Program-made: the position numbers and the translations under genes | Part shown: positions 35,782 to 44,971 of the stretch, in pieces | Numbering within the stretch: the stretch's first letter is position 1 | How the letters are laid out: the number at the start of each line of letters is the position of its first letter | Source of the DNA: Lachnospiraceae bacterium | GTDB lineage: Bacteria; Bacillota; Clostridia; Lachnospirales; Lachnospiraceae | DNA: 64,000 nucleotides | Assembly (NCBI GenBank): GCA_910575275.1 | Contig: CAJTEE010000001.1 | Location: 310,001 to 374,000 of the forward strand | Direction of reading: 5' to 3' | The notes under the pieces: generated by a model | Seen by the model: the letters and a program-made list of their open reading frames with translations, nothing else | The model's database searches: none | Told to the model about the DNA's origin: nothing

Positions 35782-36756
35782 TTAATTCTGCATCCGGATC
35801 TGTTCCTCTTTGACCAGCGGATAGCGAAGCAAGGCCGCCCCGTCGAGAGGCTCCTTATGCATATCCACACCGGTAATCTGGCGGTTGCTGTAGGAGGTAT
35901 AATAATAAACGCCCCGGCTCGCGTTGCAGCAGGAGGTGTACAAGGTGACCTCATACTTTCCGTCGCCCAGGTCACAGCAGCCCTTCTGCTGCTCGACAGA
36001 GCCTAATATATGAAAAAACTGGCCGATGCTCTCCGCATCTGACTCCCCACAGACCGAATTCATTTTCGTAAACGCCGCCCGTGCAAACCGTGACTCTGAG
36101 GATAAGTCGCCCGGAAGCCCGAGCGCCCCCATCCCGACACAATACGTTTTGAGCGGAATCTTATCCGAAAAGCAGTTCTTGGGATTCTTAGGCGACAGCC
36201 GCATGTAATTGTTCAGCTGGAACATCTGCTCCCGAAACGGCGGATTGTTCGTCAGCACACCGGCCGGATTGTCATAAATTTTAAGCCCCTCATCCACGGA
36301 TTCAATTGTAACCGCCTCATCTGCATCGGCTAACAGCCAGTGAAGCTCCGCCGGCGGAAGCGTTTCGTTAAACGGGGTTTTTACAACATTTAACCGTCCC
36401 AAGAGCCGTCTTGCCTCCCCAACCGAAGCGCACTGTCCGAGAATCCATGGAATGAGTTCGAACTGTGCGATATTGTCCTTCTCATCTGCCGCATCCGTAT
36501 AAACGGCATTCTCCACGAAATTCAGCCCGGCGATGCCCAGCCCCTTTTCGTTCACCGCGTCATAGTAAAGCGGATACTCATCCGTCACAAACGCCATTCC
36601 GATCATCGCATAATGGCGGCTCATGCTGCCCGCATTTCGAAAAAAGAACGGATAACGTCGCGGGGTAATCGTAACCTCGTGGCCATAGGTACAATTATGG
36701 TCCAGCGTACGTCCAAAGTAAAAATCCCTTGTCTGATAGGTAATTGCCGTACACAT
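35782..36756 (-). CDS. bsh: Choloylglycine (bile salt) hydrolase
   Basis: 324 residues, Ntn-hydrolase of the linear amide C-N hydrolase family that deconjugates glycine- or taurine-bile salts. After Met removal the nucleophile is C2 (MCTAITYQTR). R16 and D19 (FGRTLDH), N79 (GLNF), the LTNNPPF Asn and the SSESRFARAAF Arg complete the known site. The start is set at 36756 because cleavage must expose Cys; the longer frame to 36846 is not needed and GGGAGG lies upstream of 36756. It follows the LytT-type regulator by 22 bases and is probably co-transcribed with that two-component system. Confidence 0.93.
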   Translation of the reverse strand: MCTAITYQTRDFYFGRTLDHNCTYGHEVTITPRRYPFFFRNAGSMSRHYAMIGMAFVTDEYPLYYDAVNEKGLGIAGLNFVENAVYTDAADEKDNIAQFELIPWILGQCASVGEARRLLGRLNVVKTPFNETLPPAELHWLLADADEAVTIESVDEGLKIYDNPAGVLTNNPPFREQMFQLNNYMRLSPKNPKNCFSDKIPLKTYCVGMGALGLPGDLSSESRFARAAFTKMNSVCGESDAESIGQFFHILGSVEQQKGCCDLGDGKYEVTLYTSCCNASRGVYYYTSYSNRQITGVDMHKEPLDGAALLRYPLVKEEQIRMQN

Positions 36757-36778
36757 TGCGTCAAAACGCCTCCCTTTC

Positions 36779-37501
36779 TTATCGCTCGAAAATCTGACGA
36801 AACTCTTTGATCTGGCTGCGCCCGATCGGCAGGCACTCACTCTCATAATGCTTAAGCTTTACACAGTACCCGCTGTTATAGCTTACCCGCATTTCCTTCA
36901 CATAATCCAGGTTGATCAGGTAACTCTTATGAATTCTGAAAAACCGGCATTTCCGCAGGTTGCTCTCATAATTGTTTAGCGACTCATTCTGCAGATAAAA
37001 GCTTTTGTCCGCCATGTGGATCTTACAGGAACGCTTTTCCGTCTCGATATAGACGATCTTCGTCACATCCAGCACGCGGAAGCTGTCACCCGCATTCACC
37101 ATGATCTTATTGATCTCAAAGCCCGGCTCCGGCCGCTTCTCGCTCTGCTGCTCCTTGAGCCGTGCCATCGTCTTTTTTACCCGTTCATAGTCAAACGGCT
37201 TCAAGAGATAATCCATCGCCCCGATTTCAAATGCCTTGACCGCATAATCCCGGAACGCCGTTGCAAAAATGATCTGGGTTGCCGGAAGCCGCTGCTTGAT
37301 CATTGAGGCCATCGTGGTCCCGTTCATACCGCCCAGATCCACGTCCACAAAGCAGACATCAAATGTCTCTGTTTGGATCATATCGAGAAATTCTTCGCTG
37401 CTCTCCGCCTCCCGGATCTCTGCCTCCGGTTCACACTGCCGGATCAGATAGATAAGCTCGCTGCGCGCGGGACGCTCATCGTCAACAATCGCGATCCTCA
37501 T
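36779..37501 (-). CDS. LytTR response regulator
   Basis: 240 residues: receiver domain (D7/D8 pocket, phospho-acceptor D53 in CFVDVDLGG, K in LLKPFDYERV) and a LytTR DNA-binding domain (FFRIHKSYLINLDYVKEM near residues 185-202). LytT/AgrA/BtsR-type regulators bind direct repeats upstream of target genes. It overlaps the end of the sensor kinase by 20 bases and precedes bsh by 22 bases. Confidence 0.93.
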   Translation of the reverse strand: MRIAIVDDERPARSELIYLIRQCEPEAEIREAESSEEFLDMIQTETFDVCFVDVDLGGMNGTTMASMIKQRLPATQIIFATAFRDYAVKAFEIGAMDYLLKPFDYERVKKTMARLKEQQSEKRPEPGFEINKIMVNAGDSFRVLDVTKIVYIETEKRSCKIHMADKSFYLQNESLNNYESNLRKCRFFRIHKSYLINLDYVKEMRVSYNSGYCVKLKHYESECLPIGRSQIKEFRQIFER

Positions 37502-39230
37502 GCTCCTTCCCCTCCCTGTTTGGAATGTTTAACCGCACATCCGTCCCGCTCTCCCCCGAGACGATCCAAAGCCCGTAATCCTTTCCGAAAATACTGACCA
37601 AGCGCTGCTGAACATTCATTAAGCCGATTCCCGTATGTTCTACCTTTCCTCCCCGGTAAAGGCTTTGAATGATTCTGTAATCCATACCCGGGCCGTTGTC
37701 GATCACATCGATCCGCGTCGTTGTCTCCTCCCGTTTCACACAGACCTGTACCCTGCCGACTCCGCGTTCCCGCTTCATGGCCCCATGATGAATCGCATTT
37801 TCCACGATCGGCTGCAGGATCAGGTTCGGCACACGGCAGCCAAGTACCTCCTCCTGTTCCGCGAACTTCACCGAAAGCCGGTCTTCAAACCGGGCCTCCT
37901 CTAACATTGTGTAGGCCTTCACATGCGCAAGCTCCATCTCCAGTGTGACCATATCATCCATATCCTCCAGCATGTTTCTGAAATAGGAACTCAAGGCCAA
38001 AAGGAGCTCCCTCGCCTTTTCCGGCTTTTCCCTGCAAAAACACGAGATCGTATTCAGCGAATTAAACAAAAAATGCGGGTTGATCTGCGACTGCAGAGTG
38101 GCAAGCTCCGCCCGGCGCAGGGCCTCCTTCTGCCTTTCCAGCCTTGCAAGCTTTCTCTGCGTAGCAATGTGATTGGCCACTCCGGTAAAAAACTCCACAT
38201 CCGCCCGGTAGGAATAGGCGTTTTTCTTGACGAGTGCCGCTAACGTGATGTTCTCCCCGTCCTCATCTGCAATGGGGGCCGCAATGATCACATACTTCTC
38301 ATACAAGGGATAAAACGCGTCCTCCGGCAGCGGGACTCTGCTGATCCGCGTATTCTTATAGGTCTGCGCCGCCAGCAAAAGCCGCGGATACCGATCCTTG
38401 GCAAGCGTAATGGAGGAAAACGCCCCGCTTTGCCCTAAAAACTCCGTTTCCCGGATAAATGCGATGCCCTGACAGTGGTATTCTTCCAGGATGATCTCCA
38501 CAAGCCTCTGAAAATCCTCCTTTTCCTCTCCGCCGGAGAGATACGGCGTGCAGCGCTCCGCCGTCCGCATCGCCAGGGATACCTTCGACGCCACCTTCAA
38601 ATCCTCGGTGCTGAAAATGGATTTAAACACATTAAAAAAGATCACCATGCCAATAGAGTTGATGAGGACCATCGGAAGGATTACGATCTCCACGATTTCC
38701 AACGCCTCCGAAAATGGCCTCGTCAAAAGGAGGATCATAAGAATGTGGATCAGCTCTGAGACAAACGTGATCCAAAGAAGAAACCGATTCCCGTATTGTC
38801 TGTCCCCGCGCCTTCTGTAACCGATCACGGAACCGATCACACCGTGAAGCAGGGCCGATAAGATGCAGGCGACGGTAGAGATCCGCTCCGGAAAAATCAA
38901 ATAGCGGTGAATGGCCGCAATCCCTGTCGTGATCGCGCACGGAACGGGGCCTCCGAGGAAGCCGGCGGACAGAATCCCGATCACTCTTGCATTCGGGAGC
39001 GCCCCTGTCACCTGAATCCCGATGTAATCGGAGACAATGCAAAAGCATCCAAAAATCACACCAAGGAGGAGCTTTTCCCAAGCTTTCTGTGAGCCCTTCT
39101 CCATGCCTCCCTCCGCCCCATCCTCGTTGAGCAGAAGCCTCTGCACGAAATCCAGCTTTGTCATGTAAAAGGCAAGTGTGACCAGAAGACAGATATTAAA
39201 GCATATGCTGTAAATGACCTGAAAAAGCAT
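37482..39230 (-). CDS. LytS-type sensor histidine kinase
   Basis: 582 residues: an N-terminal multi-helix 5TMR-LYT sensor (roughly residues 1-210, with GIQVTGALPNARVIGILSAG), a GAF-like region (about 220-360), then His_kinase with QINPHFLFNSLNTISCF and an ATPase domain (NLILQPIVENAIHHG, IDVIDNGPGMD, GIGLMNVQQRL). LytS-family kinases sense extracellular small molecules such as pyruvate. It is the first gene of the lytS-lytT-bsh unit, just after the TRAP transporter terminator. Confidence 0.93.
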   Translation of the reverse strand: MLFQVIYSICFNICLLVTLAFYMTKLDFVQRLLLNEDGAEGGMEKGSQKAWEKLLLGVIFGCFCIVSDYIGIQVTGALPNARVIGILSAGFLGGPVPCAITTGIAAIHRYLIFPERISTVACILSALLHGVIGSVIGYRRRGDRQYGNRFLLWITFVSELIHILMILLLTRPFSEALEIVEIVILPMVLINSIGMVIFFNVFKSIFSTEDLKVASKVSLAMRTAERCTPYLSGGEEKEDFQRLVEIILEEYHCQGIAFIRETEFLGQSGAFSSITLAKDRYPRLLLAAQTYKNTRISRVPLPEDAFYPLYEKYVIIAAPIADEDGENITLAALVKKNAYSYRADVEFFTGVANHIATQRKLARLERQKEALRRAELATLQSQINPHFLFNSLNTISCFCREKPEKARELLLALSSYFRNMLEDMDDMVTLEMELAHVKAYTMLEEARFEDRLSVKFAEQEEVLGCRVPNLILQPIVENAIHHGAMKRERGVGRVQVCVKREETTTRIDVIDNGPGMDYRIIQSLYRGGKVEHTGIGLMNVQQRLVSIFGKDYGLWIVSGESGTDVRLNIPNREGKEHEDRDC

Positions 39231-39258
39231 TCTTTATCCCCTCGTTTTTGATAAAACC

Positions 39259-39292
39259 AAAAGGCTGCCGCAGATTTTCTCCTGCAGCAGCC
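39259..39292 (-). terminator. Terminator after the TRAP operon
   Basis: Stem GGCTGCTGCAG / CTGCGGCAGCC (39263-39273 with 39282-39292, one wobble) followed on the minus strand by TTTTGGTTTT, 14 bases after the permease stop. Confidence 0.8.
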
Positions 39293-39305
39293 CCTTTGCA
39301 TGCTT

Positions 39306-41300
39306 CTACGCTGCTATTGTAGCATGTTTTTTCGAAATTGTCTTCTGAAAAATGACAATCGCCGCAAAAACCGCGATTCCAATCAGATCGGTGACAAGCC
39401 CGCTGTCGATGAGAAGATAGGCGCCTGCCAGGCAGACTACGCGGAAAAGCGGTTTTACCTTCCCGAACAGATAGCCCTCAACCGCCACGCTGATTAAGAA
39501 CACTCCGACCGCCGCCGTAACCGCGACCTGTATCGCCTTCGCAAGCGGCGTGTCCAAAAGCAGCAGATCCGTATTATACACAAACATATACGGGAGAATA
39601 AAGCCTGCTAACGCCAGCTTGACCGAGGCCCAGCCCGTCTTCATCGGATTGCCGCCCGCGATTCCCGCCGCCGCAAAAGCGCACAATGCGACCGGTGGCG
39701 TCAGGTTCGCAAACATCGCAAAATAGAAGCAGAACATGTGCGCGACTAATGCGGGGATCCCCAACTGTACCAGCGCCGGAGCCGCGATCGTCGAGGTAAT
39801 GATATAGGAAGGAATGCTCGGCAGCCCCATACCCAGGATCATACAGGTGATCATCGTAAACACCAGGGTAAACATCAGGCTCTTTCCTCCGATGCTGATG
39901 ATCGTGTTCGCCATGTTTAACGCAAAGCCCGTAATCGAACAGGAGCCGACAATGATCCCCACACAGGCACAGGCGATCGCAACCGACACATTCGATTTGG
40001 CGCTGGCCACCATCGCGTCAATGATATCCTGCAGGCTCATGCGCGTGTTTTTCCTGCACTGCGCAACGAGGATCGTGAAGATGATCGTGTAAAACGCCGC
40101 CATGATAACCGTCTTTCCTGAGAAAAACAGCATATAGACCAAAAACAGGATCGGCAGGGCCAGATGCCCGTATTCCTTCATGACCTGCGAAAGCCGCGGA
40201 AGCTGCTCCTTCGGCGTCCCCCTCATGCCAAGCTTCTCCGCACGGAACTGGATCTGGAACAGGATCCCCATATAATAGATCACGGCCGGGATGATTGCCG
40301 AAATCAAAAGCTCGTTGTATTTCATACCGAGTGTGTCCGCCATGATAAAGGCCGCCGCGCCCATGACCGGCGGCATGAGCTGTCCGCCGACAGAGCCGGT
40401 CGCCACGACGGCGCCCGAAAATTCATCGTCATAGCCGGATTTCTTCATAAGCGGGATCGTAAAGGAGCCTGTGGTGACGACGACGGCCACAGCCGCACCG
40501 TTAATCATGCCGAGAAGCCCAGAGGCCACGACAGCCACCTTTGCAGGTCCGCCCTTGGTTCCGCCCGCAATCGCGTTTGCAAAATCATTGAAAAACTGCC
40601 CCATCCCGCACTTGTTCATGACCTCGCCGAAGACGATAAACAGGAAAATGTAGGTCGAGGCCACGTTGACCGACGAGCCGTAAATTCCCTCCGTATTTGA
40701 AAAATAATGGCTCATCAGCTTCTGCCAGGTATATCCCCTGTGCAGGAAGATCCCCGGAATGTCGATCGGGATCAGGCCCTGCTTGGTCCCCATCAGCGCA
40801 TAGAGCATGAAAATCACGGAAATGATCGGAAGCGCCAGACCGCAGACCCTACGGGTCGCCTCAAGGACCACAAGCGTGAGAACCGTGCCGATCAGCACGT
40901 CCAAAAGATCCGGCCGTCCGGCCCGGTTAATGATATTGATATAGTCCAGACACATATAAATCGGAACAAGTGCCGCCAGCCCGATCAACAGCCAGTCGTA
41001 CCAGGCGATCCTTCTGCGGCTCGCCTTTTTGGTCGCAGGGTACAGCATAAACGCCAGGATCAAAATCATGGCAACGTGGATCGAACGGTGCTTGAGCGTC
41101 TCCGGCATGTAGAGGCCGGAGGCAAAAATCAGATGGTAAACGGTCACAAGGATCGCGAAGACCCGATACAGCTTCTTTAGCCACGTGGAACCGAATTTGC
41201 GCGTCTTGCTTTCCTTGTCAAACTGTTCCAGGAGCTTTTCTTTTTCCTCCTCTGTCATTTCCGCACCGGCGGAAGTCACAGTCGTCTTCATCTCACTCAT
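39306..41300 (-). CDS. Fused TRAP transporter permease (TAXI type)
   Basis: 664 residues combining the small (DctQ, 4 helices) and large (DctM, about 12 helices) TRAP permease parts in one chain, as is usual for TAXI-TRAP systems. Conserved DctM features include GGTKGGPAKVAVVASGLLG, GSVGGQLMPPVMGAAAFIMA and LGMGLPSIPSYI. It imports an organic acid or amino acid with Na+. It overlaps the DUF1850 gene by 8 bases. Confidence 0.93.
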   Translation of the reverse strand: MSEMKTTVTSAGAEMTEEEKEKLLEQFDKESKTRKFGSTWLKKLYRVFAILVTVYHLIFASGLYMPETLKHRSIHVAMILILAFMLYPATKKASRRRIAWYDWLLIGLAALVPIYMCLDYINIINRAGRPDLLDVLIGTVLTLVVLEATRRVCGLALPIISVIFMLYALMGTKQGLIPIDIPGIFLHRGYTWQKLMSHYFSNTEGIYGSSVNVASTYIFLFIVFGEVMNKCGMGQFFNDFANAIAGGTKGGPAKVAVVASGLLGMINGAAVAVVVTTGSFTIPLMKKSGYDDEFSGAVVATGSVGGQLMPPVMGAAAFIMADTLGMKYNELLISAIIPAVIYYMGILFQIQFRAEKLGMRGTPKEQLPRLSQVMKEYGHLALPILFLVYMLFFSGKTVIMAAFYTIIFTILVAQCRKNTRMSLQDIIDAMVASAKSNVSVAIACACVGIIVGSCSITGFALNMANTIISIGGKSLMFTLVFTMITCMILGMGLPSIPSYIITSTIAAPALVQLGIPALVAHMFCFYFAMFANLTPPVALCAFAAAGIAGGNPMKTGWASVKLALAGFILPYMFVYNTDLLLLDTPLAKAIQVAVTAAVGVFLISVAVEGYLFGKVKPLFRVVCLAGAYLLIDSGLVTDLIGIAVFAAIVIFQKTISKKHATIAA

Positions 41301-41811
41301 TTTTCCTCTCCTTTCTCCAAAAACCTTGTTGGATCGTTTGGATACGCAGCGTCATCTTCTTGTGATGCGGCATATCCGGCCCTGAAAGGAGGAGATTGCC
41401 GCCAACCCGAATGCTTTTTAGCGCTGTCTGTGAGTGTATCCAGTGGAATTCAGGAAAGCAGCTCTCGATTCCTTCCATATAGATCAGGCCGTCCTCATAC
41501 CGGTAGCTGCAGTCCATCTCGGCCGGGATCCCGGCGCCGAAGCCCGCAACCGCAATCGTATGGAGGATAAAGCTCCCATCCCGCTGTACCTCGTAATATT
41601 CGTACCAGGGAATGTGCTCAAACGAATGTTCCCACTCAAAGCATAGCTCCTCGCCCGCCTTTATGGGGATCTCGGCATAGATCTTTCCTGTTTCTGTCTC
41701 CTCTACCACCAAAACCTGTTTCTGCTGCCGCAGGAATACGGCAGCAGAAAGAAGACACAGGATCGTACAGATCCAGATACAAATTGTCCGTTTAGTTTTG
41801 AGGGGTCTCAT
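41293..41811 (-). CDS. DUF1850 protein of the TAXI-TRAP operon
   Basis: 172 residues with one N-terminal membrane segment (ICIWICTILCLLSAAVF, about residues 11-27) and an outward-facing DUF1850 domain. Members occur almost only next to TAXI-TRAP transporters, between the binding protein and the permease, as here; the function is unknown. The start at 41811 is preferred over 41817 because AAGG lies at a better distance. It overlaps the end of the binding-protein gene and the start of the permease gene, indicating tight coupling. Confidence 0.82.
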   Translation of the reverse strand: MRPLKTKRTICIWICTILCLLSAAVFLRQQKQVLVVEETETGKIYAEIPIKAGEELCFEWEHSFEHIPWYEYYEVQRDGSFILHTIAVAGFGAGIPAEMDCSYRYEDGLIYMEGIESCFPEFHWIHSQTALKSIRVGGNLLLSGPDMPHHKKMTLRIQTIQQGFWRKERKNE

Positions 41812-42868
41812 ATCCATGATCCTTCCACCACTTTGCAGCGCCGTCGTGAAGCGGGATCTTTACGTCGTCCACGCCAAAGGAAAGATCAATGTTTTTGTCA
41901 GCCGTGTTATGAGATGCCTTGATTGTCGCAATCCCCTCATCCGCGAAAATACAATCCAGCATATCGTATACCACATCGTCGGACAAGTCCTTGTTCACCA
42001 GCATAATATTGTAGACAAACACGCTCTCCACATCTTCCTTATTATTATACGTATCGGCCGGAATGACGCTGGCGGCAAAGAAGGGATACTTTTCAATCAG
42101 GGCATCCCTGCCCGCCCCGTCGATCGGGATGACGACCATATCGTAGCTGAATGCCAGCTCGCTGACTGTCGCATTCGGAAGGCCGGAGGTCACAAACGCC
42201 GCGTCGCACTGCCCGTTTTTCATCTGGTCGATCGCCTCGCCATACGATAAATAATCCACCTGGCTGTCGTCGTAGCTCATCCCATACGCCTCATAGATCA
42301 TCCTTGCATTTAACTCAACACCGGAGTTCGGCGCGCCCACGCCGACGCGTTTTCCCTTTAAATCCTCGACACTCTTGATACCGGTGCTCTCGACCGTGAC
42401 CAGCTGCACGTAATTCGGCCACAGACGCATCAGAGCCCTTAAATCCGGTTCGGCCTTCTCAAACGCACCAAACCCCTCGTACGCCTGCATCACGGAATCC
42501 TGCATGGAGATCGCAATCTCCGCCTCGCCGTTTAAAATCAGGTTGATATTCTCAACCGAAGCGCCGGTCGCCTGTGCGGAGGTCTTATAGCCCGCGTTGC
42601 CGAGCGCTGTCGCGAACGCGCCTCCGATCGGATAATAAATGCCGCTGGTAGGGCCGGTTGCCACCGTGACGAATTCCTTTGCGCGGTCCACCTCGACCTT
42701 CGAGCCACCCTCTGCTCCCGCTGCCTCATCTGCCTTTGCTTCTCCCGCGGCCGCCGTTGTTCCCCCGGCCGTCGTCGTCCCGGTCCCCGCAGAACCGCCA
42801 GAGCACGCACTTAAGGATGCAAGCACTGCAGCCGCCAGACATAATGCTGTAATCTTTTTCAACTTCAT
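41792..42868 (-). CDS. TAXI family TRAP solute-binding lipoprotein
   Basis: 358 residues. Signal peptide with lipobox LSAC (lipidated C22), a low-complexity Gly/Ala/Thr linker to about residue 60, then a TAXI solute-binding domain with VATGPTSGIYYPIGGAFA and GKRVGVGAPNSGVELNAR. It is anchored outside the membrane and delivers substrate to the fused permease. First gene of the SBP-DUF1850-permease operon. Confidence 0.93.
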   Translation of the reverse strand: MKLKKITALCLAAAVLASLSACSGGSAGTGTTTAGGTTAAAGEAKADEAAGAEGGSKVEVDRAKEFVTVATGPTSGIYYPIGGAFATALGNAGYKTSAQATGASVENINLILNGEAEIAISMQDSVMQAYEGFGAFEKAEPDLRALMRLWPNYVQLVTVESTGIKSVEDLKGKRVGVGAPNSGVELNARMIYEAYGMSYDDSQVDYLSYGEAIDQMKNGQCDAAFVTSGLPNATVSELAFSYDMVVIPIDGAGRDALIEKYPFFAASVIPADTYNNKEDVESVFVYNIMLVNKDLSDDVVYDMLDCIFADEGIATIKASHNTADKNIDLSFGVDDVKIPLHDGAAKWWKDHGYETPQN

Positions 42869-43137
42869 ACCAACCTCTCCTCTACCTATATTGTTTTTTA
42901 GAAATATTTTATATTTCTTACGTCAATTTTATCTTTTTTCCCTTTTCTCTACAATCAATCTTGTGCGAAATGCCGAAAAACGCGCTTCAATGGTCAGAAT
43001 CGACGGCTCAAATGCAGGCATCCCCCCGGTCTCCTATTGGTTGACATTCTCGAATGGAACGGCTATACTGAAACCAAAAGCCGCCGGGCCCGGCAAACGG
43101 ACCCGCCGTGGCAAATCAACAATCAGGAGAATTTCCC

Positions 43138-43896
43138 ATGGGCAGCACTGTCAGAATCCGAAATCTAACACTTGGCGAGGGCAGGCCGAAAATCTGCGTC
43201 CCCCTCACCGCTCCCGACCTCGCAGGCCTCAAGGCCGCTGTGGACGGGCTAAAAAGCGCCCCCTTCGATTTTGTCGAATGGCGCGCTGACCTTTATGAAA
43301 AGATCCTGGATCAAGGGAGCCGTCTTTCGGCCCTCTCCTTTCTTCGGGACTCCCTTGGCGGCGTCCCCATCCTGTTCACTCTCCGCACGAACGTCGAGAT
43401 GGGCCGGCTTACAATCGACACCTCTGACTACCTGACGCTGAATCTCTCCATCGTGGAAAGCGGCCTGGTGGACTTGGTCGACGTAGAGCTCTCCCGCGGA
43501 GACGAGGCCGTAAAAGCGCTCGTAAAGGCGGCACACAAGGCCGGCGTCAAGGTTGTCGGCTCCCGCCATGATTTCACCGCGACTCCTGACAGGGAGACGA
43601 TCCTAGACAGTCTCTGCCGCATGCAGACGCTCGGCTGCGACGTGGCAAAATTCGCCGCCATGCCGCAGGACGCGCGTGATGTCCTGACACTTCTGGATGC
43701 GACGCTTCGCATGAAGGAGGAGCATGCCGGCACTCCCGTCATCACTATGTCCATGGGCCGCCTGGGCGCGGCCAGCCGGATATGCGGAGAGCTTTTTGGC
43801 TCCTGCGCGACCTTCGGCACGGCAGGAGACGCCTCTGCTCCCGGCCAGCTCCCCGCCGCCCTGCTCTCCGGCTTCCTGGACGCTTTGTCCCTGTAA
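43138..43896 (+). CDS. aroD: 3-dehydroquinate dehydratase, type I
   Basis: 252 residues, class I Schiff-base enzyme of the shikimate pathway. Visible residues are E47 (VEWRAD), R83 region (FTLRTN), H144 (GSRHDF), K171 (DVAKFAAMP) and the C-terminal SMGRLGAASRICGELFGS. The start at 43138 has AGGAG 8 bases upstream; the upstream ATG at 43108 does not. It is followed 32 bases later by a 2-hydroxyacid dehydrogenase. Confidence 0.94.
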   Translation: MGSTVRIRNLTLGEGRPKICVPLTAPDLAGLKAAVDGLKSAPFDFVEWRADLYEKILDQGSRLSALSFLRDSLGGVPILFTLRTNVEMGRLTIDTSDYLTLNLSIVESGLVDLVDVELSRGDEAVKALVKAAHKAGVKVVGSRHDFTATPDRETILDSLCRMQTLGCDVAKFAAMPQDARDVLTLLDATLRMKEEHAGTPVITMSMGRLGAASRICGELFGSCATFGTAGDASAPGQLPAALLSGFLDALSL

Positions 43897-43928
43897 ACCA
43901 AACCATCAAAGGAAAAGAGGTATCAGCC

Positions 43929-44879
43929 ATGCGCATCAAAACCGTAGTTTTAAACACCGCCAAAATGAATTTCGACGGAAACCTGGATTTCTCCGTCCTC
44001 TCTGATGAGGTTATGACCTATGATGACACGACCCCTGACGAACTCCTCTCCCGGGCCGAAGGGGCCGATGTCCTCGTCACCAAGGAAATGCCCGTAAGCG
44101 GGGAGCTGATCCTTAGTCTTCCCGATTCTGTTCGTCTCATCTGTGAGGCCGGGACCGGGTACAACAACCTCGACCTGGACGCCGCCAGAAAAAAGGGCAT
44201 CACCGTCTGCAACATTCCCGCCTACAGCACCAAGCGCGTGGCCCATACCGCCGTCATGCTGATGCTCAATTTAAGCTCCACGATGCAGACACAGCTTGCC
44301 ATGCTGGCCCGGGGAAACCACGACAACTTCACGAAAAACCTTCAGGTCCCCCATGTCGAGCTCAACGAAAAAACGCTTGGTATTGTCGGGGCCGGTAATA
44401 TCGGCCGTGAGGTCATGAAGATCGCACGGGCGCTGGACATGCAGATCCTCGTCTACACGAGGACACCGCGGGCCGACGAGGAGGGCATCCATTATACAGA
44501 TCTTGAGACTGTGCTCAAAAGCAGCGACTATGTCTCTCTCCACTGCCCGCTGACGCCGCAGACAAAGCACCTGATGAACCAAAAGACCCTGTCTCTCATG
44601 AAGCCCACCGCCTTTCTCATCAACACCTCCCGCGGGGCGCTTGTGGATGAGGCGGCCCTGATTCAGGCCTTACAAAACGGTACGGTCGCTGGGGCCGGAC
44701 TTGACGTCCAGGAGACCGAGCCGCCCGCAGAAAACAATCCGCTCTATACTCTGCCCAACGTGATCCTGACCCCGCACATGGGCTGGAAGGGGTTAGAGAC
44801 GCGCAGACGTCTTGTCTCTATCCTCGCAGGCAACATCCACGCATTCTTGGACGGGAAGCCTGAAAACGTCGTTTCCTGA
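43929..44879 (+). CDS. D-isomer-specific 2-hydroxyacid dehydrogenase
   Basis: 316 residues, NAD(P)-dependent, of the hydroxypyruvate/glycerate dehydrogenase group. It has the Rossmann motif GAGNIGREV near residue 152, the substrate-binding NTSRGALVDEAAL, and the catalytic His in LTPHMGWKG. The start at 43929 is taken over the far upstream ATG inside aroD. It is the second gene of a short aroD operon; whether it reduces a shikimate-related or a central keto acid is not evident. Confidence 0.87.
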   Translation: MRIKTVVLNTAKMNFDGNLDFSVLSDEVMTYDDTTPDELLSRAEGADVLVTKEMPVSGELILSLPDSVRLICEAGTGYNNLDLDAARKKGITVCNIPAYSTKRVAHTAVMLMLNLSSTMQTQLAMLARGNHDNFTKNLQVPHVELNEKTLGIVGAGNIGREVMKIARALDMQILVYTRTPRADEEGIHYTDLETVLKSSDYVSLHCPLTPQTKHLMNQKTLSLMKPTAFLINTSRGALVDEAALIQALQNGTVAGAGLDVQETEPPAENNPLYTLPNVILTPHMGWKGLETRRRLVSILAGNIHAFLDGKPENVVS

Positions 44880-44898
44880 CGGCACTTTCGGAGATGAC

Positions 44899-44952
44899 AA
44901 AAGAGGCCCGATACGAGGACGGCCAAAACCGTCGGCGTATCGGGCCTCTTTT
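44899..44952. terminator. Strong bidirectional terminator
   Basis: 17-bp perfect arms AAAAGAGGCCCGATACG and CGTATCGGGCCTCTTTT around a 20-base spacer that itself contains GACGG / CCGTC. It serves the dehydrogenase (plus) and the convergent cell-wall-binding protein (minus). Confidence 0.92.
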
Positions 44953-44971
44953 CCTATATTCCGCTTTGCTT

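Noticed and set aside
36757-36846. N-terminal extension of the bile salt hydrolase
   Set aside because: The catalytic cysteine must follow the initiator Met; the extension would prevent this and overlaps the LytTR gene end.
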